From: Candidatus Laterigemmans baculatus
Lineage (GTDB): Bacteria > Planctomycetota > Planctomycetia > Pirellulales > Pirellulaceae
Direction: 5' to 3'
NCBI RefSeq assembly: GCF_010367455.1
Contig: NZ_WRPR01000126.1
Location: forward strand, 21,694-85,693
Length of the DNA: 64,000 nt
In this document: in pieces, positions 18,619 through 27,483 of the stretch
How the letters are laid out: each line of letters begins with the position of its first letter
Numbering within the stretch: position 1 is the first letter of the stretch
Translations under genes and position numbers: made by a program
The notes under the pieces: generated by a model
What the model was told of the DNA's origin: nothing
The model's database searches: none
The model's input: only the letters and a program-made list of their open reading frames with translations

Positions 18619-21600
18619 TCACGTCGCGGCCCTCCGGCGACCACGGCCGCGGGACGTTTTCTTGGGTGGTTGCCACGCCCGGATCTCGTCGACGGTCTTG
18701 CCTAGCTGCCTCGCTTCGTCCTGTACAAAACCTTCGAAGTAGTCGCCCATGCGGGTGCCTCCGTATTCGGCGCTGGGCTCGTTGTGCCACTGCTTGAGCC
18801 AGGGGATCAGCTCGAGGAGGCCGGCGAGCAGCGGCTCGAGGCGGGGATCGCCGGCTCCGCCGACTTCATCCTTGATGTGCTGGAAGTACTGGCCGATCGC
18901 CAGCGCCTGCTGGAGGTGGTCGTAGCCGGCCCAGGCGATCGGCAGCGAGCCGTCTTCGCCCTCGCAGTGCGGAAAGCTGATCCACCGCTCCTTGGGCACG
19001 TCCAGCTTGCCGCGGAGAGCCCAGTAGCGAGCACCGCCAGTGGAGATGAAGTCGCCGCTGGTGTACTTGGGAGGAACCGGGATCTCACGCAAAGGCGCCA
19101 AGGCGCCAAGAGTCTCTCGTTCTTCTCCCTCCTTTGCGCCTTTGCGCCTTTGCGTGAGCTCGTCTTCCTCCCGCTGCAGCTCCCACGTCCGCTCCCACTC
19201 GGCCCGCTTCCGCAGCCCCGACGGCTTGTACCGCAGCACGGGAAGTAGCGGCACGCTCTCGGCAGCGACGAGTTCTTCGACCAAGCGGTGAACGTCGAAC
19301 GCGGGGTCGTCGCGATACACTTCCGCCGCTTCCATAAACGCAGCGTCTTTTGAGGCCACGTCGGCCAGGTTGGCGGTGGAGACGATTCGGATCTCACGCA
19401 AAGGTGCAAAGGCGCCAAGTGATTCCCGACCGTCCTCCTCCTTTGCGCCTTCGCGCCTTTGCGTGAGCCCCTCCGACATCCGGCCATCGAAGTCGAAGTA
19501 AGCCTCTAGCCGATCGAGCAACCACTCGCGGAGCGCCCGCTCGACCTGCGACTCCCAGGGCTCGGTATTCCAGCGGCGTTTGTATTCGGGCTGTTCGATT
19601 AGGGCGATCTGCGGGTTCTTTTCGATTGCCTCGATCCGCCGCTCGACGAGTTGTCGGTAGTCGTCGGGCCAGTGGGCGGGGAGTTCGGTGATGGGAGTGC
19701 TGCCGTGGCGGTCGAACCAAGTGGTTTGGACATTCTTTCGGGCGAGGACGATTTCAAAGGCGCGCTGGCCGAGGTCGATGGGAAGGGAGTTGTCAGTCGT
19801 CAGTTGACAGTTATCAGTTTCTTGAACGCCATTTCCTGACGACTGATCACTGACAACTGATAACTCACCGCTCACCAGTTCTTCGTTGAGTAGTCCGTAG
19901 AGCTGGTAGCACTGCCAATCGAGGTCTTCTTGGAGGCGGATCATCTCGCCGCGGGTTTGGGTCCAGGCGTCGTGGGCGGTGGTGAGGGCCTCACGCAAAG
20001 GCGCCAAGACGCCAAGGTCAGAGCCCCCTTCCTTTGCGCCTTTGCGCCTTTGCGTGAGCACCTGATCGGGCGCAAACGTAGCGAGCCGCTGGGATAGCGA
20101 GTCGAGATCCCGGGTCAGCTCCAGCGGTCGGGCAGCGGGAAGCGGCAATTGCTTCAGCTTCGTGGCGTTGTATGCGAAAAAGTCCTCAAAGGGACTTGTT
20201 CGCTGTCTCGCACCATGTTGATCGACCGTACTGCCCTTGTTGTGGCACACCTGCTTCATCCAGAAGCAGGCGGTGGAGCTGTTGAGGAGGCCGAGGAGGG
20301 CCAGGTGGTCGTCCTCGCTCGCCTCGCGAGGCAGCTTGATCACCGGAGCCGTCTGCTTGAATACCTTCCCACCCCGGTCGAGCACAAAATGATTATGAGT
20401 CGCCACCTCGCCAAACACGATCGACAGGGGCGTCTGATTGCGGTCGATGGGGATCTGGTGATATTCCCAGTATGGGCGCCCGCACTGTCGGTACGATTGC
20501 TTGCTGAAGTCGTTTCTCTGCCAGAGCACACTCCGTACAGGCCAGAGCCAACGCTCAATCTCGCTCCGATCGCATAGTACAATGTTTTGGTCGTAGGGAA
20601 ACAACGCGTTGAACTGCCAGCCAAGAGACCAGTCGCGAACTTGCTCGCCTTCAACTATTGATCGCCGGCGACTTGAGGGAAGTTGCCTTATGCGTGGAGA
20701 ATTACCCGGGCCAGAAAATGCCTCGTCTTCACCCAAAATTGCGCCGAATCCAATGCATATTGAATGCGTCGCGACTGTGGATGCCGCTGATGATTCAAGC
20801 TCTTCCTTCAATTCCGCGGCACCGCCCCCGCCAATGGACCACGGATGCTTGTGGAATAACTCCCGCTCCGAGTCGCCGACACTCACGAATTCGCTCTGAG
20901 ATCGTGGCTGATCGATCTGCTCGATAATTGCCGACCACACGCGTCCTTGCGCCGGATCGTCCGGCGTGCTTGGTTCCCCGCGAATCCCCATCACCGTACG
21001 GATCGTGCCATTCACCGGCTTACGGTTCTGACCGAATAGAATCACTGTCGGCGTGCCGTGGCCCGGGATGTATGCCCCGCTGGTGTCGATTACGTGCGTG
21101 AGGTTCATCGTCGGGAAAAACGACTCGATTAGCTTCTTTCCGAACTCGCGTTTCATGAAGCTGTTGGCTGTGATCTGACCGACGTAGCCCGCTGCGCGGG
21201 AGTTGTCAGTAGTCAGTTGACAGTTGTCAGTGCCCTTTGACTGATGACTGACAACTGACGACTGATGACCACCACCTGAGAACTGACCACTCTTCACCGC
21301 CAGCCGAAACAACCGCTCCATGAACGGGACGGCCAACGAATACTTCATGTGGCAAGAATCGGGATACAACCTCCGGTAGGCTTGATTCGCCGCGCGATCC
21401 TTCGGCGTGATGTAGGGCGGATTCGCCACGACGCAGTGAAAGGTGCCCTCCCGCAGGATGCGGCGCAGTTCGTCGGCATCTTCGGTCGCGAAGTAGTGCG
21501 CCTCATCGCTGATGTCTTCGAACTGCAGTTGCGATTCCCGCCCGTGATAAAGTGAATCGCCGCAAGCGAGATGCATCCGAAAGGCGGGCGCGTCCTTCAG

Positions 21601-22590
21601 CCGAGTGATGCCGCAGGCTCGCAGTGCTGCGAGCAGCAACCGGAACCGCGTGATCGCAATGGCATACGGGTTCACATCGACGCCGTGGATCGAATCGAGC
21701 GTCCGCTGGACTAGCTCGCGTACTCCCGTCCCCGGCTCCTGACGCTGCCAACGGTCGAGGATGCGTGGGAAAGCGCCGAGCAGGAAGTGGCCGGATCCGC
21801 ACGCAGGATCAATCATGCGGAAGCGATTCTCACGCAAAGACGCTAAGCTCGCCAAGGAAGATCTGCCGCCGTCTTCCTCTTCGCGCCTTTGCGCCTTTGC
21901 GTGAGGCTCCAGACCGAATTCATCCAGGGCCGGATCGAGCGTCCGATCGAGGATGAATTCCTCCACGAATTCCGGCGTCTGCAGCAGCGCGTACTTTTTG
22001 CGTGCCGCTTCGGAGAGGTCCTGGTAGAGGTCGCCCAGGAACCGCGTGTCCCATTCGGGATCGGTGAAGTCGTGGACGAGCTGGCCGCTGTTGGCGTCGA
22101 TCTTCTGAAAAAATTTCAGTAGATCGCCCGCTGCGTCACCACTGAGCCACGTCGGCTGCTGGTGAATGAGGTTGTGCCGCCCAAAAATCTCCTCGCCGCC
22201 CTTCAGCTTGGCCAATTCGCCAAACACATGCAGCAGGTACTCCCGGTCCGTCTCCGTCGGCGCCGAGCGGAAGTACAACTCATGCTCGTCCCGAGCCCGC
22301 TTCAGCCGCTCGCCTGGACCGGCCAGCCGCGGTGGATCGACCAGCTCGTTGTCTTCCAAGAAGCGAGCAAAAACGCAGGAAAGCACCCAGGCCGCGGCGA
22401 TCTGAGTTGCGTAGTCCGAGAGCCAGTTTTCGTAACTGAGCGCCGTACGCTCCTGCTCCTTCGCCTTATTGAACTCGGCTTCGAGAGCCTCACGTACCTC
22501 CGGCATCTCGTCATGCCGCTCGCGCAGGTCAGCTTCGAGACGACGCAGTAGGGCCTGTAAATCTTTCAGCAGTTGTTGGCGATTTATCAT
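18619..22590 (-). CDS. pglX: BREX adenine-specific methyltransferase PglX with in-frame repeat insertions
   Basis: A class I SAM-dependent N6-adenine methyltransferase of the Eco57I-like PglX family, about 1,323 residues from ATG 22,590 (MINRQQLL). ATG 22,608 is also in frame, but its extra codons come from a repeat end. Motif I PACGSGHF is near residue 262 and catalytic NPPY near 390. It methylates host DNA and is needed for phage restriction in BREX. Six palindromic repeats lie in frame inside it, adding peptides at roughly residues 228-254, 434-463, 844-867, 908-934, 1,041-1,066 and 1,144-1,169. These have recurring sequences such as TQRRKGAKEG, LAPLRE and TDNCQLTTDNS. The insertions enlarge the protein without stops. 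Whether it stays active is untested, but open frames and intact motifs suggest it does. Confidence 0.92.
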   Translation of the reverse strand: MINRQQLLKDLQALLRRLEADLRERHDEMPEVREALEAEFNKAKEQERTALSYENWLSDYATQIAAAWVLSCVFARFLEDNELVDPPRLAGPGERLKRARDEHELYFRSAPTETDREYLLHVFGELAKLKGGEEIFGRHNLIHQQPTWLSGDAAGDLLKFFQKIDANSGQLVHDFTDPEWDTRFLGDLYQDLSEAARKKYALLQTPEFVEEFILDRTLDPALDEFGLEPHAKAQRREEEDGGRSSLASLASLRENRFRMIDPACGSGHFLLGAFPRILDRWQRQEPGTGVRELVQRTLDSIHGVDVNPYAIAITRFRLLLAALRACGITRLKDAPAFRMHLACGDSLYHGRESQLQFEDISDEAHYFATEDADELRRILREGTFHCVVANPPYITPKDRAANQAYRRLYPDSCHMKYSLAVPFMERLFRLAVKSGQFSGGGHQSSVVSHQSKGTDNCQLTTDNSRAAGYVGQITANSFMKREFGKKLIESFFPTMNLTHVIDTSGAYIPGHGTPTVILFGQNRKPVNGTIRTVMGIRGEPSTPDDPAQGRVWSAIIEQIDQPRSQSEFVSVGDSERELFHKHPWSIGGGGAAELKEELESSAASTVATHSICIGFGAILGEDEAFSGPGNSPRIRQLPSSRRRSIVEGEQVRDWSLGWQFNALFPYDQNIVLCDRSEIERWLWPVRSVLWQRNDFSKQSYRQCGRPYWEYHQIPIDRNQTPLSIVFGEVATHNHFVLDRGGKVFKQTAPVIKLPREASEDDHLALLGLLNSSTACFWMKQVCHNKGSTVDQHGARQRTSPFEDFFAYNATKLKQLPLPAARPLELTRDLDSLSQRLATFAPDQVLTQRRKGAKEGGSDLGVLAPLREALTTAHDAWTQTRGEMIRLQEDLDWQCYQLYGLLNEELVSGELSVVSDQSSGNGVQETDNCQLTTDNSLPIDLGQRAFEIVLARKNVQTTWFDRHGSTPITELPAHWPDDYRQLVERRIEAIEKNPQIALIEQPEYKRRWNTEPWESQVERALREWLLDRLEAYFDFDGRMSEGLTQRREGAKEEDGRESLGAFAPLREIRIVSTANLADVASKDAAFMEAAEVYRDDPAFDVHRLVEELVAAESVPLLPVLRYKPSGLRKRAEWERTWELQREEDELTQRRKGAKEGEERETLGALAPLREIPVPPKYTSGDFISTGGARYWALRGKLDVPKERWISFPHCEGEDGSLPIAWAGYDHLQQALAIGQYFQHIKDEVGGAGDPRLEPLLAGLLELIPWLKQWHNEPSAEYGGTRMGDYFEGFVQDEARQLGKTVDEIRAWQPPKKTSRGRGRRRAAT
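19084..19158. repeat. Family A repeat inside pglX
   Basis: Full palindromic copy, 75 bp (a multiple of three), encoding in PglX a peptide with TQRRKGAKEG and LGALAPLREI near residues 1,144-1,169. Confidence 0.9.
19393..19467. repeat. Family A repeat inside pglX
   Basis: Full palindromic copy, 75 bp, encoding TQRREGAKEED and LGAFAPLREI near residues 1,041-1,066 of PglX. It lies about 235 bp from the next copy. Confidence 0.9.
19787..19866. repeat. Family B repeat inside pglX
   Basis: Palindrome with arms GAGTTGTCAGTCGTCAGT and ACTGACAACTGATAACTC-type sequence, translated in PglX as ELSVVSDQSS and TDNCQLTTDNS. Confidence 0.85.
19990..20058. repeat. Family A repeat inside pglX
   Basis: Full palindromic copy, 69 bp, encoding TQRRKGAKEGG and LGVLAPLREA near residues 844-867 of PglX. 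Confidence 0.9.
21200..21287. repeat. Family B repeat inside pglX
   Basis: Second in-frame family B copy. It is translated as HQSSVVSHQSKG and TDNCQLTTDNS near residues 434-463. The left boundary is clear; the right one is approximate because a degenerate extra arm follows. Confidence 0.8.
21829..21906. repeat. Family A repeat inside pglX, next to SAM motif
   Basis: Full copy, 78 bp, encoding HAKAQRREEEDGG and SLASLREN at about residues 228-254, a few residues before the SAM-binding motif PACGSG. Confidence 0.9.
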
Positions 22591-22599
22591 GATCGATGT

Positions 22600-22672
22600 C
22601 TCACGCAAAGGCGCAAAGCTCGCAAAGTCGGGGTATTCGAGGTTCTTGGCGTCTTTGCGCCTTTGCGTGAGG
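22600..22672. repeat. Family A repeat between GxxExxY gene and pglX
   Basis: Full palindromic copy filling nearly the whole gap; its left edge lies ten bases from the pglX start codon, in the place where a leader or ribosome binding site would be. Confidence 0.88.
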
Positions 22673-22674
22673 TC

Positions 22675-23058
22675 TTACTCGTTTAAACCATTTACTACAC
22701 GCGAGAGGCCGTCTTTCATCAGCTCCTCGCCGAAATTGATCAGTAACCCTAGTCGGCTGTTCGTCAGTCGCAGGTAAGTCAGCAGCACCTTCTTATGAAC
22801 CGGAGCGATTTTCTCGATGGACTTCAATTCCACGACCAAGCGGCGTTCCACGAACACATCAATTCGGAAGCCAACCTCCAGTTTTGTGTCGTCCCACACT
22901 ACGGGAACAGGGACCTCCGCCTCCACCTGAAGTCCGCGTTTACGCAGCTCATGCACCATCACCGCCTGGTATACGGATTCCAACAGTCCTGGTCCGAGCT
23001 GGCGATGGATCTGGTACGCCGTGTCGACGGTGGTTCGTGCTAGGTCGTTCTCGGTCAT
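22675..23058 (-). CDS. GxxExxY protein, PD-(D/E)XK-like nuclease fold
   Basis: A 127-residue member of the GxxExxY family, starting MTENDLART at 23,058. The name motif appears as GLLESVY near residue 25, and the nuclease-like signature is RIDVFVERRLVVELKS, giving the D...ExK pattern of the PD-(D/E)XK fold. Later IINFGEE-like sequence (LLINFGEELM) is also typical. Function of the family is unproven; it is common in planctomycetes, often scattered. It sits between pglW and pglX, bounded on both sides by family A repeats, so it may have arrived as a passenger rather than as a BREX component. The longer frame to 23,079 starts in a repeat and was not used. Confidence 0.9.
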   Translation of the reverse strand: MTENDLARTTVDTAYQIHRQLGPGLLESVYQAVMVHELRKRGLQVEAEVPVPVVWDDTKLEVGFRIDVFVERRLVVELKSIEKIAPVHKKVLLTYLRLTNSRLGLLINFGEELMKDGLSRVVNGLNE

Positions 23059-23070
23059 GGCGGGATGAGC

Positions 23071-23142
23071 CTCACGCAAAGGCGCAAAGCTCGCAAAGGG
23101 GGGAATTCAGTTTCCTTGGCGCCTTTGCGCCTTTGCGTGAGG
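23071..23142. repeat. Family A palindromic repeat, full copy
   Basis: Arms CTCACGCAAAGGCGCAAAG and CCTTTGCGCCTTTGCGTGAGG; it fills the 93-bp gap between pglW and the GxxExxY gene. Confidence 0.88.
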
Positions 23143-23151
23143 CCTCGTTCA

Positions 23152-26100
23152 TCATTCGGGCCCTACTGCTGCTAAATGCCGACTGCGGTGTACGTTTCTG
23201 ATCCAACTCTCAGGAACCTGCGCTCGCTGAGCGGGGCTCAAGACTGGAATCGCCTTGCCATCCATCAGGGGCTGATGGTCTCCGGGAACTAGGAGCCAGA
23301 GGCCGGGGAGTCGGCCGTCGCGGCCGAGGGCGTCTCGGAGACGGTCTAGCAGGTCGAGTTGCTCGTAACGGCCGAGCAGGTTCGCGTAGGTCAGCAGGAC
23401 GGTGCGGTCGCTGCCGCGGATCTGCTCTTCCATCTGCTTCACCGCCCGACTGACCAGCATCAGCAATTTGCGCCAGTCGCCGCTGCCGGGTTTGGCATCG
23501 GTCTTCAAGACCAACGTCCAGTCGACGCGGGCTTTCTCGGCGGCGGCCTTGAGCTGCTCGAGGAACGTCGCCTCAAAATCGACCACTTCCACCGAGAAGC
23601 GACGCGCGATCTCCTCGACCGCTTGTTGGTAATCGCGAGGGTGGACCAGTAGCGCCAAAAACGCTCCGTCGCGGGCGGCTCGCTGCAGCCGCTCTTCAAA
23701 CTGCCGCGCATCGGCTTCCTCCGGCGAGAGCTCTCCGGCCGGCAATGGTCCCCGGGTGGTCGGTTGGCGCTGCAGCGTCTCGCTGCCGCTGGTGACGGTG
23801 AAGCCGCTCCCTCTGGGGCCGACGTAGCAGCCGACGCCGCGTCGACCGTGTTTGCGGTAATCGGCGGCTGGGTCCCAGCGGAGTTCCAGCCCTGCGGCGC
23901 GGAGCATATCGTCCAGCTGTGGGCGTCCGGGCAGCGGCGCCGCGTCAGGATAGCGGCCCTGCACCCGCTCGAGCACTTCTTCGACCGTCAATTGCTTCAC
24001 GCCGACCAGCGCGTTGTACGACAGTCGCAGTGCCCGAGTTGCCTCCATCCCGCGGGGATAGATTTCCTGACGGCTGGAAACCGCAGCGGTTTCGGATGCC
24101 GCAGTGGCGAGCCGCAGCAGGCGGGAATCGGTCAGCGGCTCGGCTTCGTGCGGCAACGGTACGGCCCGCAATCGCTCCATCGCGCGAGCGGGAGCGGCCA
24201 GGGGATCTTCCGCGGCGAGCTGATCGGCCACGCGGCCGAGCGAGAAAGCGTAACCAGCGAGCTCTTGGCCGGTGGCGACGATGACGCGTCCGCCCTCGCG
24301 GCGCACCAGGAAACGCGGCTCGGCCGTGGTGCGTTCCACTTCTAGCGCGGCACGTGTGACCGCTGCCGCCAGCTGCGACCGCATCGGCTCGTCTTGCACC
24401 GAACCACGCGCGGCGAGAACTGCCTCGCTGAGATCCGCGGCGGACAGCACCCCGCCGGCCGCGACCAGAATCTCGTGGATCTCTTCTCGCAGCCGGCTGA
24501 TCGCAGCATCCCGCCGCCAGCGTTCTTGCAACTTGCCCACGATCTGCCCCACGCGGGCTCGAGTCACCTCGACGCAGCGAGCCACGTCCGACTGCGTCGC
24601 CCACGCTTGCTGTGCATCGGAAGCGAGTCCCAGGAGGATTTCGAGCACCCGCTGCTGCGCCTGCCCGGCTCGAGTGCTGGCTTTCGTGACGCGACGAATC
24701 AGCAGATCCACGCTGAGGCTGTCGACATCCTCGTCTTTCGCCTCTTCATCGCTTACCTGCGGAACGCCGCCCGCCTGCTCAGGTCGTCCCAGCCGCTCTC
24801 GCAGGATGCGGATCGCCAGCGAGATCTCGCGACGCGTCTTGTTGCCCACGCCGCGCAACCGCAGGATGCGGCGCATCGGGAAGGTCAGCAGATCCTCGAC
24901 GGTGAGAATGTTGGCTCGGTCGAGGGCGTTGGTGGCGCGGGTGCCCAGGCCTAATTCCGGGATTTGAGTGTCGAACGTGGCATCGGCGAGCAGCTCCCGC
25001 AGCTGATCCTCGTCCTCGACGTCGGTCAGCGCTCCGGCTTCCTCGACGCCTTCGAAGCTCAGCCGCCAAGCCCGCTGCATCTCCTCGGCGTTGTCAAAAC
25101 GCTCGCTGGGATCCCGCCGCAGGGCTTGCTCGAAAAACGCGGTCAGCGATTCGCGTAGTCCGCTGTCGAACAGCTCCGGATTGATCGTCACTTCACAGCT
25201 GTCGGGCAGCTGTGACGGTTCGGTGATGCCGTCTCCCCACAGGGGCAACGTGCCGGTGGCCAGTTCGTAAAGCGTGACAGCCGCGGCATAGCGTTCCGCG
25301 TGCAGGTCCCACCGCGGAGGCGAGGGCTTGCGCGTTGGGAGCGTCGGGTCTAGGTAGTGCTTCGTGCCCGCACGGATGTTTTCCGCTGGCGTGCGGGAGA
25401 GCGAGAAGTCGAACACTAAAGCGTGAAGCCGGTTGCTACGGCCAGCTTGTGCCACAGCGATGTTGTCCGGCTTGATGTCGCGGTGCGGGATTCCCTGCTC
25501 TTCCAGGAAATTCAAGACGTCCAGCAGGTCTTCGCCGAACCGCTGAAGCAGATCGATGTGAAGTCGCCCGTCACGCCGCACCCGCTGGCCCAGCGTCTCG
25601 ATCTTCTTCTTGGCTCGCTCGACGAAGGCCGGCTTCATCAGGAAGCCAGCGTACGAGCCGATCTCTACGGGTGAATCCAGCTCGACGATCCGTGCGTGCC
25701 GCAGCTTGCCGAGAATCTCCGCCTCTTCGTGGATGCGGTCGTTGTGATCGGTGTCGTTGGCAACCTTGAGGATGAAATTCTGCTCGCCCCGTTCGACTAG
25801 GAACGCGATCGACGTCGACCCTTCGCCGATGCGGCGGACAACGGTGTAGCCGCCAGGGAACGTGTCCCCTTTGCTCGCATGATGCGGATCGTCGACGTGG
25901 TCGACGTCGGGACTGGCCACCTCCGCTTCGACCGCGTCCAGATCCTCGAGAAAACGAGCCACGGACTCGGGGCGATTGGGTACTTCAGGGTGCGTGCTTT
26001 CCTGGACCAGCGACTGGAGTGCCTCACCGGCGCCACCAAGGACCGAGCTGATCTGCAGCCCGCGGGTCTCGCGGAGCTTGTTGCTCAGCTCCAGGCCATT

Positions 26101-27447
26101 CGCCGCGGGGGCTTCCCCGGAAAAGAGGTGATAGGCGATGCAGCCGAGCGAGAAGACATCGAGGTGTTCGCCGGTGTTGTCCCCGTCGGACATGGCTTCT
26201 GGCGCCATGTAGGCGGTGCTGATGTCGTCGACCAGCTGATCCACATGGGACGTGGCGGTGATCTCGCGGGAGACGCCGCTGGACGCAGTGCCGCCGCGGT
26301 AGCCGGCCTGCCAGTTGAAGATCTTCACCCGGGGGCGACCGCCAGCATTGGTAACCAGGATGTTCTGGGGGCTGAGGGCGCGGTGGACGATTTTCTTCTC
26401 GTGGGCGTACTGCACGACTTCAGCGATTTGCCGCAGGAGCTCGAGGCGAGCTTCGGGAGTCAGCTTGGCGCCGCGTTGGGCCAGGAAGTGGTCAAGCCGC
26501 AGGCTGAGCGGGTCGTGCTCGAAGATCAGCGCTGGGCCCAACTCGTGCTCGGTGAACCCGTAGATGCGGAGGATGCCGGGGTGCTCGAGCGTTTCCAGCA
26601 GCTGGGCTTCGCGCATGGCCGCCCGCTGGATCATCTGCCGGTCATCGTCGTTGGCACTGGTGCGAACGAGATAGATACGAACGCGGCGCCGCGTCTGAGA
26701 CAGCTGGACGTGCGTCGCCAGCCAATCCTGGTAGGCCGGACGGCCGCCGAGCTCTTTTCCTTCGCCAAGCAGTTGCTTCAGCTCGAAGTCACTGACTTTG
26801 CGATGCCGTCGAGACGGCCGGATACCGGCTTGGTCCATCGCCTGGCAGATCAGCCGCGCGGTTTCGCGGTCGCCGCCTCCCTTCGGATGCGGATCGAGTC
26901 CCGGGCACTCCCGCCGCTCAAGAGCCGCCATGATCCCCGGCCGCGGCCCCTCGGACTCCTCTCCGCCGTCACGAATGCAGACGCGGTAGGCGGCGGTGCC
27001 TTCCAGCTGGAGCCGGAGGGCGGGAGCCGAGCAGAAGACCAGGGACTCGATGAACGGGACCCGCCCCCGCTTGCGCTTGACGACTTTCTGCCGCCCGAGC
27101 AGCGAAGCCAGCTTTTTGGCCTTTTGGTTCGCCAGGTACAGCGGGTTATCGGTCGTGACGAGTTTTCCGTCCGGCTTCTGCCAGGTCCACGTGCCGGCAT
27201 CCCCCCGCAGCTCACCCGGCTGGGATTTGATCTCGACTAGGAACAGCCCGACCGGGGAAAGGACGAGCAGGTCGACTTCGTTGATGCTGCCGTCATCGGC
27301 GATGAACTCGAAGTTCGACCACGCGCGGAACGGCTCGCGCTCGGGCAGCCGCTCGCGGACAAAGTCCAGCGCGTCGCGTTCCCAGGGAAACTGCGACTCC
27401 GAAACGGTCGTCCAAAACTGCGAGCCCATACCTGATTTGCTTTCCAC
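23152..27447 (-). CDS. pglW: BREX type 2 serine/threonine kinase PglW
   Basis: A 1,431-residue multidomain protein. An N-terminal NERD nuclease-like domain (about 15-150) has EVDLLVLSP and LFLVEIKS. A first kinase-like domain (about 230-520) has HRALSPQN where active kinases have HRD, and FNWQ instead of DFG, so it looks degenerate. A second kinase domain (about 535-830) has a Gly-rich loop RIGEGSTS, the lysine of ILKVAND near 556, HRDIKPDN near 654-662 and FDFS. Residues about 826-885 resemble the RNA polymerase alpha C-terminal helix-hairpin-helix domain (LGTRATNALDRANI, LRLRGVGNKTRREI). A following segment with TQSDVARCVEVTRARVGQI resembles a sigma region 4-type HTH. In BREX type 2, PglW is the regulatory kinase. 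It is first of the core genes, just after the small HTH gene. Confidence 0.93.
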   Translation of the reverse strand: MESKSGMGSQFWTTVSESQFPWERDALDFVRERLPEREPFRAWSNFEFIADDGSINEVDLLVLSPVGLFLVEIKSQPGELRGDAGTWTWQKPDGKLVTTDNPLYLANQKAKKLASLLGRQKVVKRKRGRVPFIESLVFCSAPALRLQLEGTAAYRVCIRDGGEESEGPRPGIMAALERRECPGLDPHPKGGGDRETARLICQAMDQAGIRPSRRHRKVSDFELKQLLGEGKELGGRPAYQDWLATHVQLSQTRRRVRIYLVRTSANDDDRQMIQRAAMREAQLLETLEHPGILRIYGFTEHELGPALIFEHDPLSLRLDHFLAQRGAKLTPEARLELLRQIAEVVQYAHEKKIVHRALSPQNILVTNAGGRPRVKIFNWQAGYRGGTASSGVSREITATSHVDQLVDDISTAYMAPEAMSDGDNTGEHLDVFSLGCIAYHLFSGEAPAANGLELSNKLRETRGLQISSVLGGAGEALQSLVQESTHPEVPNRPESVARFLEDLDAVEAEVASPDVDHVDDPHHASKGDTFPGGYTVVRRIGEGSTSIAFLVERGEQNFILKVANDTDHNDRIHEEAEILGKLRHARIVELDSPVEIGSYAGFLMKPAFVERAKKKIETLGQRVRRDGRLHIDLLQRFGEDLLDVLNFLEEQGIPHRDIKPDNIAVAQAGRSNRLHALVFDFSLSRTPAENIRAGTKHYLDPTLPTRKPSPPRWDLHAERYAAAVTLYELATGTLPLWGDGITEPSQLPDSCEVTINPELFDSGLRESLTAFFEQALRRDPSERFDNAEEMQRAWRLSFEGVEEAGALTDVEDEDQLRELLADATFDTQIPELGLGTRATNALDRANILTVEDLLTFPMRRILRLRGVGNKTRREISLAIRILRERLGRPEQAGGVPQVSDEEAKDEDVDSLSVDLLIRRVTKASTRAGQAQQRVLEILLGLASDAQQAWATQSDVARCVEVTRARVGQIVGKLQERWRRDAAISRLREEIHEILVAAGGVLSAADLSEAVLAARGSVQDEPMRSQLAAAVTRAALEVERTTAEPRFLVRREGGRVIVATGQELAGYAFSLGRVADQLAAEDPLAAPARAMERLRAVPLPHEAEPLTDSRLLRLATAASETAAVSSRQEIYPRGMEATRALRLSYNALVGVKQLTVEEVLERVQGRYPDAAPLPGRPQLDDMLRAAGLELRWDPAADYRKHGRRGVGCYVGPRGSGFTVTSGSETLQRQPTTRGPLPAGELSPEEADARQFEERLQRAARDGAFLALLVHPRDYQQAVEEIARRFSVEVVDFEATFLEQLKAAAEKARVDWTLVLKTDAKPGSGDWRKLLMLVSRAVKQMEEQIRGSDRTVLLTYANLLGRYEQLDLLDRLRDALGRDGRLPGLWLLVPGDHQPLMDGKAIPVLSPAQRAQVPESWIRNVHRSRHLAAVGPE

Positions 27448-27483
27448 GATGCCCTGATGCCGCCCTGCCCCCGGGCATTCACA

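Noticed and set aside
10502..23142. CRISPR array
   Set aside because: The repeats are palindromic, widely and unevenly spaced, and several are inside coding sequence; there are no spacers of uniform length.
25879..27240. 453-codon plus-strand frame
   Set aside because: Antisense to the kinase-rich part of pglW and not protein-like.
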